Source: Lantana camara
Taxonomy: Eukaryota; Streptophyta; Magnoliopsida; Lamiales; Verbenaceae
Reading direction: 5' to 3'
NCBI GenBank assembly: GCA_037501455.1
Contig: CM074862.1
Span: 88,373,501 to 88,437,500, forward strand
Length of the DNA: 64,000 bases
The notes beneath the pieces are model-generated. The model saw nothing but the letters and a program-made list of their open reading frames with translations, had not been told where the DNA came from and searched no databases. Below are positions 48,521-58,915 of this stretch, in pieces. The position numbers were made by a program, and so were the translations under genes. Each line of letters starts with the position of its first letter. Position 1 is the first letter of the stretch.

Positions 48521-50411
48521 TGTAACAGCCCAAAACAGGGCCTGGATGAAAACAGTAAGTTAAGGCAGTGGTAAAGCGTTTATAGACCGTGATCCAACTT
48601 TTTGAATCATCATACATTGCATTCTTACATGAACTTTGTGCTCGTATATGTTCTGACATGTTTTAAGGGGGAATTCTTGACCTTTGATTCAGTTTACTAT
48701 TCATTACCCGAGCCTACCTTGTTCATATTGCTACTCGAACCCTAGAGGTTCATCACATATGTTTCCCAATCGTTTGAACTTGTTTCCCGAACTCAGAAAG
48801 TCTTTCTTGAGCCATAAGGGTATTTTTGGAACTTACCGACCAAAGTTACTATTCATCAGAAAATGACCTTTTGATTCTGATACCTTTTCCTACCCAAGTT
48901 ACAGTCGAATCGATCCTTGAGTCGAGACGAGTCTTTTGAAATCATTCTTGGCTTGGAAATCCATTCCGGAACTTTGTTTTATTGAAAACGTTTTTGAAAA
49001 CCCTAGTTTACTATTCCTTTTACGAACGGTTTTCATTCGGAAAATGTTTTCTCTTCGGATTTGCACTACTTGAGCTATTTCAAGATTTTTGAGATGGTTT
49101 ACAACTCTTGATTCAAACCTTAGCTTGAAATTTTGAAGCGTACGTTCGTACGTGAGAATTCACTATTCACTCTACGTTTTCAACTTTTTAACGGTAAAAC
49201 GTTTTATAGTCGATTTTGGACTCAAAACGCTTCTCGATTTATTTCTTGAATTTTGGAAGCAATCCGGACTTGAAAACCATTCTAGAAAGTCGTTTTTCAC
49301 TCGTGTTGAGCTTCGAGCTCAAAACTTTTATTCACTAAAACTAATGTATCTTTCAAACGGTAAATCCGATTTCGACGAATGAATATGCGTTTCGAAGGTA
49401 ATTTTCTTGCCGTCGGAATGGTTATACTTCCAGCCACTTATCCTCGAGCCTTGGGGGACAAAATTACAAAAATACCCCCAGCAGCCCCATTTTAGCTTCA
49501 ACATGCCTAAAGCTTCCAAGAGAAGTTATTCCACTTTTGCTCTCATACCCTTCTCCACATTTTATTTCCAGGGTGAGGGGCTTCTCTTCAACTATAAATA
49601 GAGGGTTCATGGCATTTCATTCCTTGCTAAAAGTTGTGTTAACAACACCCTTTCTCTCCCTCTCTTCCCCCTCTTGCCGTCGGCACTCCCCCCCTCTAGA
49701 GCTAGGTTTGTTTTATTTTATGCTTTAGTTTATGTTATGTTAGTTTAGTTTACGTTTTTATGTTATGGTATGTTTATATTATGTTTAGGTTGGGTCTTAG
49801 GGTCTTCCCTAAGCCATATAGGATTTTATTTTATGCATTTATTATATAGTTTTCATGATATGTTTGTGTAGATGTTTATATGTTTTAAATTGTTTTGTAT
49901 ATGCTTGAATATGTTATCAATTGCTCTAGTATATGCTATGATCATGTGATATGGTTGTTATATTATGAGAATTGATGCATGATTATGGAATTTGAATTAT
50001 GTTCATGCATGCTAGCTAATGGAATAGTGATTTACAATTTATTATGTCACAACTTGTTACATATTGATATGGAATTAAATTGTTACATGTTACATGCCCA
50101 AAGGTTCATGATATATGATATGATATGATATGAGATATGTTGTGACATGTTGTCACATTGTTATATGACTCTTGATTTATGATTTGAGCTTATGATATGA
50201 TATGGATTAATGGATTAGTGCCTTGATCATATGTTATACACTTTAATAGTGTCACATGTTATAACCTACGATAGAATAGTGTTTCATAACTTGATCTTAT
50301 GCCTTAATTGGATCTCTTAACTATAGGTTATACCTTTAACCTAGATCACACTTGATTATATTAACATGAACTTGAAACTATAGGTTATAATCAAGATCAT
50401 AATTTAATTAG

Positions 50412-50503
50412 GGGGTGTGTGTGTGCATGCCGTGTGTGTGTGTGTGTTCGTGCATGGTGTGTGTGTGTACCGTGTGTGTGTGGGTGTGTGTATAGTAAGG
50501 GTT
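50412..50503. repeat. TG-rich simple repeat
   Basis: Interrupted GTGTGTG runs with GCATG and ACCGTG interruptions in the LTR of element F. Confidence 0.85.
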
Positions 50504-50527
50504 TGACCCGACCCTTTGACCCGACAT

Positions 50528-50625
50528 GTGAATAGTAACCTATGAATAGTAATCATGAATAGTAATCTGGAATAGTAATCTTGAATAGTACATTTGAATA
50601 GTGCTTTTGAATAGTAAAAATGAAT
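50528..50625 (+). repeat. Tandem TGAATAGTA repeat
   Basis: Seven copies of (T)GAATAGT spaced about 12-16 bp. The reverse complement ACTATTCA occurs four times in the first 650 bp of the same LTR (48695, 48847, 49009, 49160). Confidence 0.88.
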
Positions 50626-51287
50626 TAAAACTTGTGCTTCCCCTATAGACATTTGCACCTAGGGTTTGCATATCCAGGGTCTAAAATGTGTTTTCAAAAT
50701 GAGTTTCTTTCGTGGACTTGTTTCTTAACCTAATGTTTGCGATAGGATTCATAATTTGACTAAAGCTTACTCGGTTATAGTAAGATCATAGTCTAACGTT
50801 AAGAGAAACTCACTTTGACGTATTCCTTTGTGTGTTACCTTTCTTGAATACCTTAAATGGTATTACTCTCTTGTGTTACATGTTCTTTACATGTTCCTTG
50901 TTCATTGTTTCATGCATTTCATATGCATCTTGGTTAGTAGTGGGTCTTAGTTCTTAAGCTCACTCTAGTACACCACCTACAGGAGTTAAAGTTGAGCACT
51001 GGGATCCCCAGGGCACCGCATAATCTGTCTACCTCCCTTTTGGTACTATTAGGTGAGGTGAAGTTAAAATGTTTCCAAACTGGAACCACGATTATACTAT
51101 CGTATCATATGTTTTGAAATTCAAAGCTAAACCTCGTTTTAAACTATCCCTTTTATCGGGACATTCTTTTGAAAGGATCATTCATACTTTAATAGTATAC
51201 CTTGATCTACAGCACATGTTTTCCAAAGTTCTGCATTCTTGTTCAAAGACAGTTACATGTTTTGCATATGTTTTCAAAGTACAGCTT

Positions 51288-51370
51288 ACAGACAGAATCA
51301 TATATTTTACAGACAGAATCACATGTTTTCAGACAGAATCATATGTTTTACAGACAGCATCATATGTTAC
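51288..51370 (+). repeat. Tandem ACAGACAGAATCATATG repeat
   Basis: Four adjacent units of about 18-23 bp, varying around ACAGACAGAATCATATGTTT, in the LTR of element F. Confidence 0.88.
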
Positions 51371-51699
51371 AGTTACAGTTTCACATGTTATTGTTAGCAT
51401 ACTGGAGTGGTACACTGGTCACTGCTAATCTTAAATGCAAGCATACAGTTTACAGTTTGGGCCCGGCGGTTATGTGTGGAGGTGATGCTCGGGAGGTGAG
51501 CGCTAACGACATCACCAATACCGGCCGCCACACTTAGACAATTGACACCGACTTTTAACAGGAGGTTTGTTAAGTCAGGACAATCTGTCTTGGAACGGAC
51601 AGCAAATCTGTTCCCAATTACATGTTTACAGGTCGCCTAGGGCTAACTACCCGAAGTGACAACCGGTGGAAGATGGTGCATGTTTGTATGTGTTGGTAA

Positions 51700-51850
51700 G
51701 AGTTGTTGTTGACCTTGGTCCAATAGTCTACTGTGTGCGGAGTTGTTGTTAACCTTGGTCCAATGCTCTACTTTATGTGGGGTTATTGTTGATCTTGGTC
51801 CGATACTCTACTATATGTGGAATTATTGTTGATCCTGGTCCGATGCTCAA
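51700..51850 (+). repeat. 40-bp tandem repeat, 3.7 copies
   Basis: Units start at 51701, 51741, 51781 and 51821. Each contains TTGTTG(A)NCTTGGTCC and CTCTACT-like text. The exact 40-bp period with point differences indicates local duplication within the LTR. Confidence 0.9.
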
Positions 51851-52725
51851 CCAAATCATGTTTTCTGGAGTAAGGATGGAGGAGCCTAGCTTGCGAGCAA
51901 AATTCTGTTTCATAAAGGATGGTTCATATCTGGAAAAGTTCACTTTACCCTTATCCCGTTTTATGAAAGAACTATGAACCATCAACAGCATATGTGTGCG
52001 CGTGTGATAGCATTCATGAAAATGTTTTATAATGTGCATTCTTTTACAGCATCGCATTCAAAAGAGTTTTATCAATCGAACTTGTTTCGAGTTCTTCTTT
52101 AAAGCATCGCATTTAACAGTTTCGAACTTTACTTCAAGTTCTTTAATTCAGTACTTTCTTTAAAGTATTCCCTCACTTAGTCCTTTTGACTAATACCTCT
52201 CAGGTTTTCTTGCCTCGTGGTTTCAGGTCTTGCAGCCGCAGTCTACAGGTATCTTGAAGCTCTAGATTGTCATTTTTGTTTCAGTCAGGACTTAGTATTA
52301 CTTCCTTATGTGTCCTGCATATGTTTTATGGCTGCATCACTTTATGCCTCTGCATATGTTTCTGAATACTTGAGTATCTCTGTTATACTCTTTCTGCTAC
52401 ACTGTTACCGATATTTTGAACTCTGCTATATCGGTACTTATATGTGAATCTGTTACATGATCTGATATGCCGAGTCTCTCTTACACGATCAATATGTTCT
52501 TGCTTGTTACATGCCATCACGCACATGTTTTGAAAAGTTTTAAAATACTCTGATTTTCCGCTGCCTAGCCACATCGTTGTACATGTATAGTTCTGATAGA
52601 TAGCCGTTCGCTGGAGTATTTCTTGAGTGATGGCTCACACCATTACTTGAGAGGTGCTTCAGTGCGGGGGTTGAGACGCCGCTCTCCTCTTGTTCTGGTA
52701 CGGGTGGGGGCGTTACAGCCTGAGG

Positions 52726-52737
52726 TGGTATCAGAGC
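52726..52737 (+). other. Primer-binding site of element F
   Basis: TGGTATCAGAGC, complementary to initiator-Met tRNA, 8 nt after the LTR end. Confidence 0.95.
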
Positions 52738-52904
52738 ATCGGGTTAAGTAAGAAGAGACAAAACCTAGATTGCTCTTATGTTGCATCATGGATTGTTCAC
52801 GCATTGCATCCAGGATCATTCTCATATTGCATCGAGACAGGATATTTGGGGATTGCATGGTTCTGTTATCTGGATTTCATATCTGTGGTATCTTCTGTAT
52901 AGCC

Positions 52905-53577
52905 ATGGCAGTTCAGCCATACCAGGATCCTAATCAGCAGATGGATGAGGCTTTCTTTGAGCAGTTTGAGGCCCCGCGTACTGTGGCAGTTTCTCGCCGT
53001 GGAGGCACTCGTTTCTACACCTGGCGCAGGTCTAGGAACAGTGGCAGGCCTGGGTATTCCTATCCTAACAGAGTTGTGCACTATCTCGAGACTGAGAGAG
53101 ATGGTTACTTTCAGGAGTATCAGAGGACCCGTGAGGTCAGGTTGGAGTCTATGCGCCATCAGGATCAGTCACTGCAGTACCAGATTGACCGGGCATCGCT
53201 CGTGAGCATGCTGCAGAGATGACTCATATTGCTGATCAGAGGGCTGCTCGTATTGCTGAGCTGGAGGCAGATCTTATGCAGATGACTATCGATCGCGACA
53301 CCTCTATGGAGCGTCACCAGCACTACCGTGCACGAGTGAGAGCTCGCCTGTATGATACCTATCACTTATCCGATGAGCAGGCAGTTGAGTAGGTCGAGGG
53401 TCAGGATATCAGTCAGGCCTCTCAGGAGCCCGAGCCTATGCAGGATCAGTCAGATGGAGGCGATGGAGGATCTGATGATAATGATGATGGCGGAGATGAG
53501 CCAGCAGGACACGGACAGGGTGAGGTCGTTGCCGTTTCTGATGACACCACCAGGGGTTCTTTGGACCACAGTTATTA
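52905..53577 (+). pseudogene. Accessory ORF of element F between primer site and gag (broken)
   Basis: ATG at 52905 opens a frame rich in Arg, Gln, Tyr and Glu (MAVQPYQDPNQQ, FFEQFEAPRTVAVSRRGGTR, YLETERDGYFQEYQRTREVR) to a TGA at 53220. Past a frame shift near 53195 another phase continues as a likely coiled coil (EMTHIADQRAARIAELEADL) and ends after a very acidic Asp/Gly/Glu tail at a TAG near 53577, with one internal TAG near 53390. The total would be about 220 residues. It resembles no Gag or pol domain. Extra ORFs upstream of gag are known in some plant Ty3 lineages. The two defects suggest this copy is dead. Function unknown. Confidence 0.6.
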
Positions 53578-54532
53578 GGGTTGATTGCTGATGGGAGATT
53601 TCTGTATATAGTACTGATGCATATATATCTGTAACGCCCCGATTTTTATTTATTAATATCTTATGTTTAAAATAATTTTATAAATTATACTTTATAATAC
53701 TTTCATGAAAGTTTATGAATTTATATCAAATTGAGAATTCCTTTCAAGACTTGGAAATATTTATTTCGTGAAATAATTATCGAAAATGATTTAATTGTCA
53801 ATTTGCCCCATATGTTAATTCTTTTAAATTTAGGGACCAAATTGCATAACATTTTCAAGGACTCAATTGATTAATTCCCAAAGCTTTCCATCCTTAGTTG
53901 CATGACTTAAAAATTTGAGGGACTAAAGTGCAATTTATACATTTCACATAAATCAAGGATGATGAATCACGGTATATTGCATCTCCAAGCTTCTCATGAT
54001 CATTTTCAAGCAAAATTCACCAACTTATTTGCTTCCTCTCATCCTCGGTTCACCTAGGAAGAAAAGAGAGAAGAGATTTCATCACTCCATCAAGATTTGT
54101 CAAGAAAAATTCCAAGTTTGAGGCTTGATCATCATCATCATCCATCTTCTTCATTTCTTATTCTTCAAAGGTGATTGTTGCATGAATTCATGATTCTTGA
54201 TTATAAATGAACTAGCTAGGGTTTGAGAGTTATGTGCTAAATGGATTATTTGGTAATCAAGGCATGAGTATGTGATTATAACATGATTTATTCATGAAAT
54301 TTTGGAAGAATTGAGCTTGAATGATCAATATGAGCTTGAACTTGAAACCTTGGATTCTTGAGGAAACTTCATGATTTATGTGGTTAGATGATATATTATT
54401 GTCTTTTAAGGGTGTGTGTATCATATTTCCAGAAAATCATGACTTGGTTGATTGAAAATGGAATTTTGGTTGCCTTGTTGATCATTCCCGTAGCCATGCT
54501 CTGTTTCCTCTGTTCTTCCAGTTTCAGAAAAT

Positions 54533-54758
54533 GGGAACGACCGTTCCCAGCCTCAAGGCATTGTGGGAACGGGCGTTCCCACCTTTTCAAATGAATTACG
54601 CGGCCGAGCATGGGAACGGCTGTTCCCATTTTGGCCTTGTGCCGGAAGGGCCGTTCCCAGCTTCAGCGCATTTTAAAACTGGAAATCGTTGGCGCGCTTT
54701 TGGGGAGTATGGGAACGACCGTTCCCATTTACAAAGGGAACCCGGAACGGCCGTTCCC
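54533..54758. repeat. Cluster of six GGGAACG/CGTTCCC palindromes
   Basis: Copies at 54533-54548, 54565-54580, 54612-54627, 54644-54658, 54711-54726 and 54744-54758. Two copies are GGGAACGACCGTTCCC, one is GGGAACGGGCGTTCCC, one is the perfect palindrome GGAACGGCCGTTCC. The rest carry one arm mismatch. The same cluster is at about 60230-60455 in the 3' LTR. Confidence 0.93.
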
Positions 54759-55800
54759 ACCTGACTTACAGAACAAAATATTCTGCATAAAATTACGATT
54801 TTAACCCCTCGATCCAACGACTTCTTTGACCCCGAATTGCTATAATATGTGCTAATATGTACTGAAACAACATGTTTTCATGCCACATTGTGATTTGCAC
54901 GTCATCTCGATACATTTCCGCCGTTCGTCATATTTGGTTCATTTTAGAGTCAAGTCTCACGTGTACACGTCTATTTTGCACAGACCAGCTTCGTAGGGAC
55001 GAGGAGCAAGCCCCGTAGGCCGTGCCTACTTATCTTTTGTCGGTAAAGGTGAGGTTTAATTGTTAGTTATATAGAACCCATATATCCCTTATGTGATATT
55101 TCGGCTAAAAGATATTTATAATTATAATCTCTATAAATCATTGATCATTTCAAGTCATGTTCAAGCAAGCAAGCAAGCCATGTATTGTTTCGTGCATGTT
55201 TAGGCGAGTAGCATGACCGGTTACGTTTGGGCCCGAGGGTAGTGACTAGAGCCAACCGGCAAAGCAAGGGCTGACGGGTAACTCTGGCGCTATCCTCACC
55301 ATGTTTGGGGTCACCCCTGAATCCACTAGGAGGTTAGTGGAGGAAGGAGCTCCGGGCTTAGGGATTCATGTACCCTCTGCTCAACGAGATTGGATGTTGG
55401 GGCCTTGCAATCCCTTCATCAAACCGGAGGAAGAAGGAGACTGGGGACGAGTCCGGCACCACGGATGCGCCTCGGGTTATTGCATGATTTCCATTTCATG
55501 AACGTGTTATATGATTACACTTTCGCACGATTGCACGATAAGTGAATTGCATGATCACCTATGTATTGATAATCAAGCAAGCATGTACATGTTCATTTGG
55601 AGTTCGGTTGGAGACCGCCCTCACTCGCCGGGGCCATGTATTGACTGATTGCATGAAACGAACCAGTAATTAATATTGATAGTTGTAATCTCGGGCGAGC
55701 TCTCTATTATTGTGAACGTATAATCCTTTTAATTATAAAACCTTACCCGAGGTTATAACTTGCATGTGATTGCGCTAATATATATGTATTGCCCCTCACT

Positions 55801-55833
55801 CAGTCTTCGGTAGACTGATACTTCACTTTTCAG
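55801..55833 (+). promoter_or_regulatory. LTR hairpin plus pyrimidine-AG acceptor-like site
   Basis: CAGTCT-TCGGT-AGACTG, a 6-bp stem, followed after 7 nt by CACTTTTCAG and GT. The same order (CCCTCAC box, hairpin, pyrimidine run, CAG) appears in the LTRs of A, B and F. A splice-acceptor role is inferred from the motif only. Confidence 0.55.
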
Positions 55834-55852
55834 GTACTTGAGAGCCGGTCGT

Positions 55853-56133
55853 GCTAGGCGGGAGTCTGGTCCAGTCTTGCATTATCACGAGTCTAGCAGT
55901 GTACCATCATGTCTCTATTTTGCTACTTCTCATGTTATGTCCGTTATTATCACATTCTGAATACTTGATCATGTATAGGTTAGTAAGAGATGATAATATA
56001 TTGATAGTTGGTTTGGTATCTATATGTATCTATCCAATAAATATGGTACCTATATGTATTTATGAAATAATGCTTCCGCTTTTAACTTTTATGTATTGGT
56101 TTTGTATTGCTTTGGGGTTTAGTCCCGCCTAGC
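55853..56133. other. Long-range inverted pair GCTAGGCGGGA / TCCCGCCTAGC
   Basis: Perfect 11-bp complement at 55853-55863 and 56123-56133, about 260 bp apart, near the 3' end of the LTR. GCTTCCGC lies between the arms, as in the other Ty3 LTRs. Confidence 0.7.
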
Positions 56134-56261
56134 TCGTCTTTTCTTTTATTGTCACCCGTTCGCTATAGGTTAGTTCATGTACGGATTGTCCATTTCGTAT
56201 GTGGATTGGCCTATAGTGCGGGGGTGTGGTATCTCTACGTACAGGGGTGCTACATCTAAGG

Positions 56262-56273
56262 TGGTATCAGAGC
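56262..56273 (+). other. Primer-binding site of element E
   Basis: TGGTATCAGAGC, 7 nt after the 5' LTR end. Confidence 0.95.
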
Positions 56274-58126
56274 CCGGTTGCAAAATCGAGGTTCTAGTGT
56301 CGTGTCGTGTCATGTCTGGGTGGAACGGCATAGGAACTAATTGGTAATTTGAGAGTCTTGCACATTATTTGAATTATTTGAAGTCTCTGAATTAATGGGA
56401 TTATGTGGTAAGTTGTGCTTTGCATCGATTTTTGCTACTTATTGCTTATTAACTGATTTTGGATTCTTTGAAATTATGTGTCTAACGTGTTTCATTATAA
56501 ACATCGATACACTACTTGTTGCATTTATATTAAATTATCGTTGCGAGTATCAATTATGTGATTATTATCTGACATGAGCATGCCTTACCCACATGCATTT
56601 ATTTCAAAGAAAGTTGTGAGTTACAGGTTGTAGAAAGAATATCAAACCACGGCCAATTGCCCGATAATTTTGGGCTACTACAGGATTTGAGAAGGGTGTG
56701 CGAGTTGAGGCTAAAATTAGGGCGTGGAGGAAAGTCAATTAAGTATTTCCGATCGAAGTACAAGCTTGGGAATTACATTTGGGTTCAAATCAATTGGATT
56801 CAAATTTCTAACACGACAGCCAGAAAGAATCAAATAATCAGTTATGGAAAACCAACAGGTTTGGGATTCTACATTTAGGTAAGACGAGTTTATTTTTCTG
56901 ATTCAAGAAAAATCGTCAGGTTGAGGGAATATATCGACAAATAGGGAACGGTAAAGGAAAGTACTCAAGAGAGGCAAAGTATTAAGTAGAGGGAGAATAC
57001 CAGGATTGCCGTTGGAGATTAATTCCCGAGGCTAAAAAAAAAAATAGATAAAAAGAAGAGGATTGTCGACTATGATGTGGTTGAATTGGAAGATATGGAG
57101 CAACGAGTAGAAGCATCTCAAATTTAAAAATTTTCAACTTGGATCATCAATTCACAGAAAGTTCTACCAAGGAATTTTAGACTAAGGATCAAGTACGGAA
57201 AAGGTTTGAAGACAAGTTCACCGGGTTATGATTCCAAAAAGTGAAATTTGGAGAAAGAAAATCAGTTAAGGGAGATCGTGTTGCCAAATGAGAGCATCAA
57301 GCGGGCAAGGAAGTCTATTTCATTCGTGAACAAGGCGAAGGAAGATTGGGGTACTAATCATTCGAGATTCAGGTGTGTTGACAAATGGAAACTTAGTTAA
57401 TTGGGAAGCAAATTCAAGTAAGAGAAGAAGATCATTTCGATAATTTAAATCGAGCTAGTAGCTTTGGATGATTTATTCATGAAAGGTAAAGATGCTAGGG
57501 ACATTTCCAGATCCAAGTTGAATTGTCGTGTTGTGAGGTTACGTTAAAAGATGAGAACCAACAAATGGAAACGATAAAGAAGGTAACGAGTTACTAGGGT
57601 TGGATGATCGAGTGTAAACAATGAAAAGGGGAATTCATCCAATTATTCAAACTCTTAAAGAGTAAACAAGGGAGTTGGATCAAAGTGGCAATCATGAAGA
57701 GGATTCGGGCAACAATTGGGGAGTAACTATTAAAGAGTAAGCTAGATGTTAATTCTGTGAGCATAGAAGACTTCGGGTTTCAGAAATCATAATACTGAGC
57801 TGTGGGAATGTTCAAGTGGATGTTAGATAAATCTGAAGAATAGAAGACCGTGGGAAAACAAGAAATGAATACCAACTCAATACAAGCTTATAATTCAACG
57901 AACAAGGAGTTACATGTCGAGATAAAATTTTCCATTACTCCGGTGGCAGGTTCAATGCATTCATAAGCACGTGCATCATACGATACTTTAATTTTAAATT
58001 TCTATTCGTATACATGTTTTCTTGTTGAGTTTAATTATTCCAATATGTTGAACTTTATCATTTCCAAGTGTGCTACCTGCATTGGCATATTGATTCAACA
58101 TGCATATCTAGTGTTTGAATTACAGG
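56274..58126 (+). other. Element E leader, non-coding
   Basis: A purine-rich, AT-rich stretch of 1.85 kb full of stops in all frames, including an A-run at about 57033-57045. It may be a decayed capsid-coding region, since it occupies that place and precedes a zinc-knuckle frame, but I could not recognise capsid motifs. Just before the ORF, AATTACAG directly precedes GATG, an acceptor-like context. Confidence 0.6.
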
Positions 58127-58915
58127 ATGTCTCAAGGTCACCCTCCTCAGGAACAAGTACCTAGGGTTTCTCCGCATTTACCCCCTCCGGCTCAGCCTCA
58201 GGAGTTTTTCGAGTCTTTGGTTCGGTTAGTGGATCAGAAGATAGAAGAGTATGTTTCCTCCGAGTCGCGGGTCTTATCGTCACAGCCGGGTGAAATTTCG
58301 ATGGTATTTAGGGAATTTCAGAACCAACCATCTTCAAGATCCTTTGAAGGAAACAAGGATTCCACCGGGTCACAACTCAAGGAAATCAAAAGAGTGTGGA
58401 AACTAACCCCAAGTGGCTCCCAAGAAAAGGTCCGAGGCGCCACCTCGTTGGAGGCAAGAAGGTCTAATCCTCACCCCAGACAGACTCCAGGTTCGAAGTC
58501 GGGACAACTTTCTAGCAAAGGAAAGCGGCCTATCTCTTACCATACCCCGGCACCTCAGGAACAATCTCACAAGAGAAAGAAGCAATCACTTGGACCGAGT
58601 TCAGGAACTTCGCGTAACCCAGTTTCAACAACATCTTCTGGGAAACTTCTTTGCAGTTATTGTGCACGTGATAACCACACTTATGATGGCTGTAGGAAAC
58701 GGTTGGGATTATGTCTCTACTGTGGGAGTGACGAGCATCACATAGATACTTGCTCAAGGCTACGAGAGAAATCGATCGGGGGTGGAAGATTACTAATGCA
58801 ATCACGGGAAGGCGTTCATGAGAGGGGAGTGCAAAATGTAAATGTGAACCTGGTCCGGGAAGAAGAAGGTACCAATTATATGCACGATACAACCAATGGT
58901 CAACGGTACATTTAA
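58127..58915 (+). CDS. Zinc-knuckle Gag-like protein lacking the capsid domain (element E)
   Basis: 262 codons from the ATG at 58127 (MSQGHPPQEQVPR). The N-terminus is proline-rich, followed by a short helix-prone part (FESLVRLVDQKIEEYV) and a long Ser/Lys/Arg/Pro-rich basic linker. Near residues 176-189 and 196-209 are two intact CX2CX4HX4C knuckles, CSYCARDNHTYDGC and CLYCGSDEHHIDTC. The frame stops before any protease. Known Ty3 Gag proteins have a capsid ahead of such knuckles. Here it is absent, so this product may bind RNA without forming a shell. The frame is uninterrupted in a young element, which suggests recent selection or too little time for decay. Confidence 0.8.
   Translation: MSQGHPPQEQVPRVSPHLPPPAQPQEFFESLVRLVDQKIEEYVSSESRVLSSQPGEISMVFREFQNQPSSRSFEGNKDSTGSQLKEIKRVWKLTPSGSQEKVRGATSLEARRSNPHPRQTPGSKSGQLSSKGKRPISYHTPAPQEQSHKRKKQSLGPSSGTSRNPVSTTSSGKLLCSYCARDNHTYDGCRKRLGLCLYCGSDEHHIDTCSRLREKSIGGGRLLMQSREGVHERGVQNVNVNLVREEEGTNYMHDTTNGQRYI

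Larger units (their letters stand above)
48521..52717 (+). mobile_element. 5' LTR of Ty3 element F
   Basis: 4197 bp, TGTAACAGCCC to GGGGGCGTTACA, with the primer site 8 nt downstream. It carries AGGTGAGGTG (51051-51060), hairpin TTAGTC-CTTTT-GACTAA (52177-52193) and GTTTCAG acceptor-like site (52226). Several short tandem arrays are listed separately. Element F continues beyond the right edge, so the partner LTR and target duplication cannot be checked. The frames in it (for example 49152-49601, 51069-51537) show no domain. Confidence 0.9.
53630..56254 (+). mobile_element. Element E 5' LTR
   Basis: TGTAACGCCCCG to GGGGTGCTACA. It contains six GGGAACG-type palindromes (54533-54758), AAAGGTGAGGTTT (55045-55057), hairpin 55801-55817, acceptor-like TTTTCAG (ends 55833), and the inverted pair 55853-55863 / 56123-56133. 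Frames such as 54388-54594 and 55301-55501 exist in both LTRs only because these are copies, and contain no domain. Confidence 0.96.

Noticed and set aside
49139..49152. CGTACGTTCGTACG inverted repeat in the F LTR as an operator or origin
   Set aside because: A single short palindrome without repeats or context. Too weak.
54533..54758. CRISPR-like array of regularly repeated palindromes
   Set aside because: Spacers are irregular and short, the setting is a plant LTR, and there are no cas genes.
54388..54817. Overlapping frames on both strands through the GGGAACG palindromes, with recurring WERPFP and GTAVP strings
   Set aside because: The recurring peptides are translations of the palindrome cluster, and the frames occur identically in both E LTRs because these are copies. 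No domain or codon constraint is visible.
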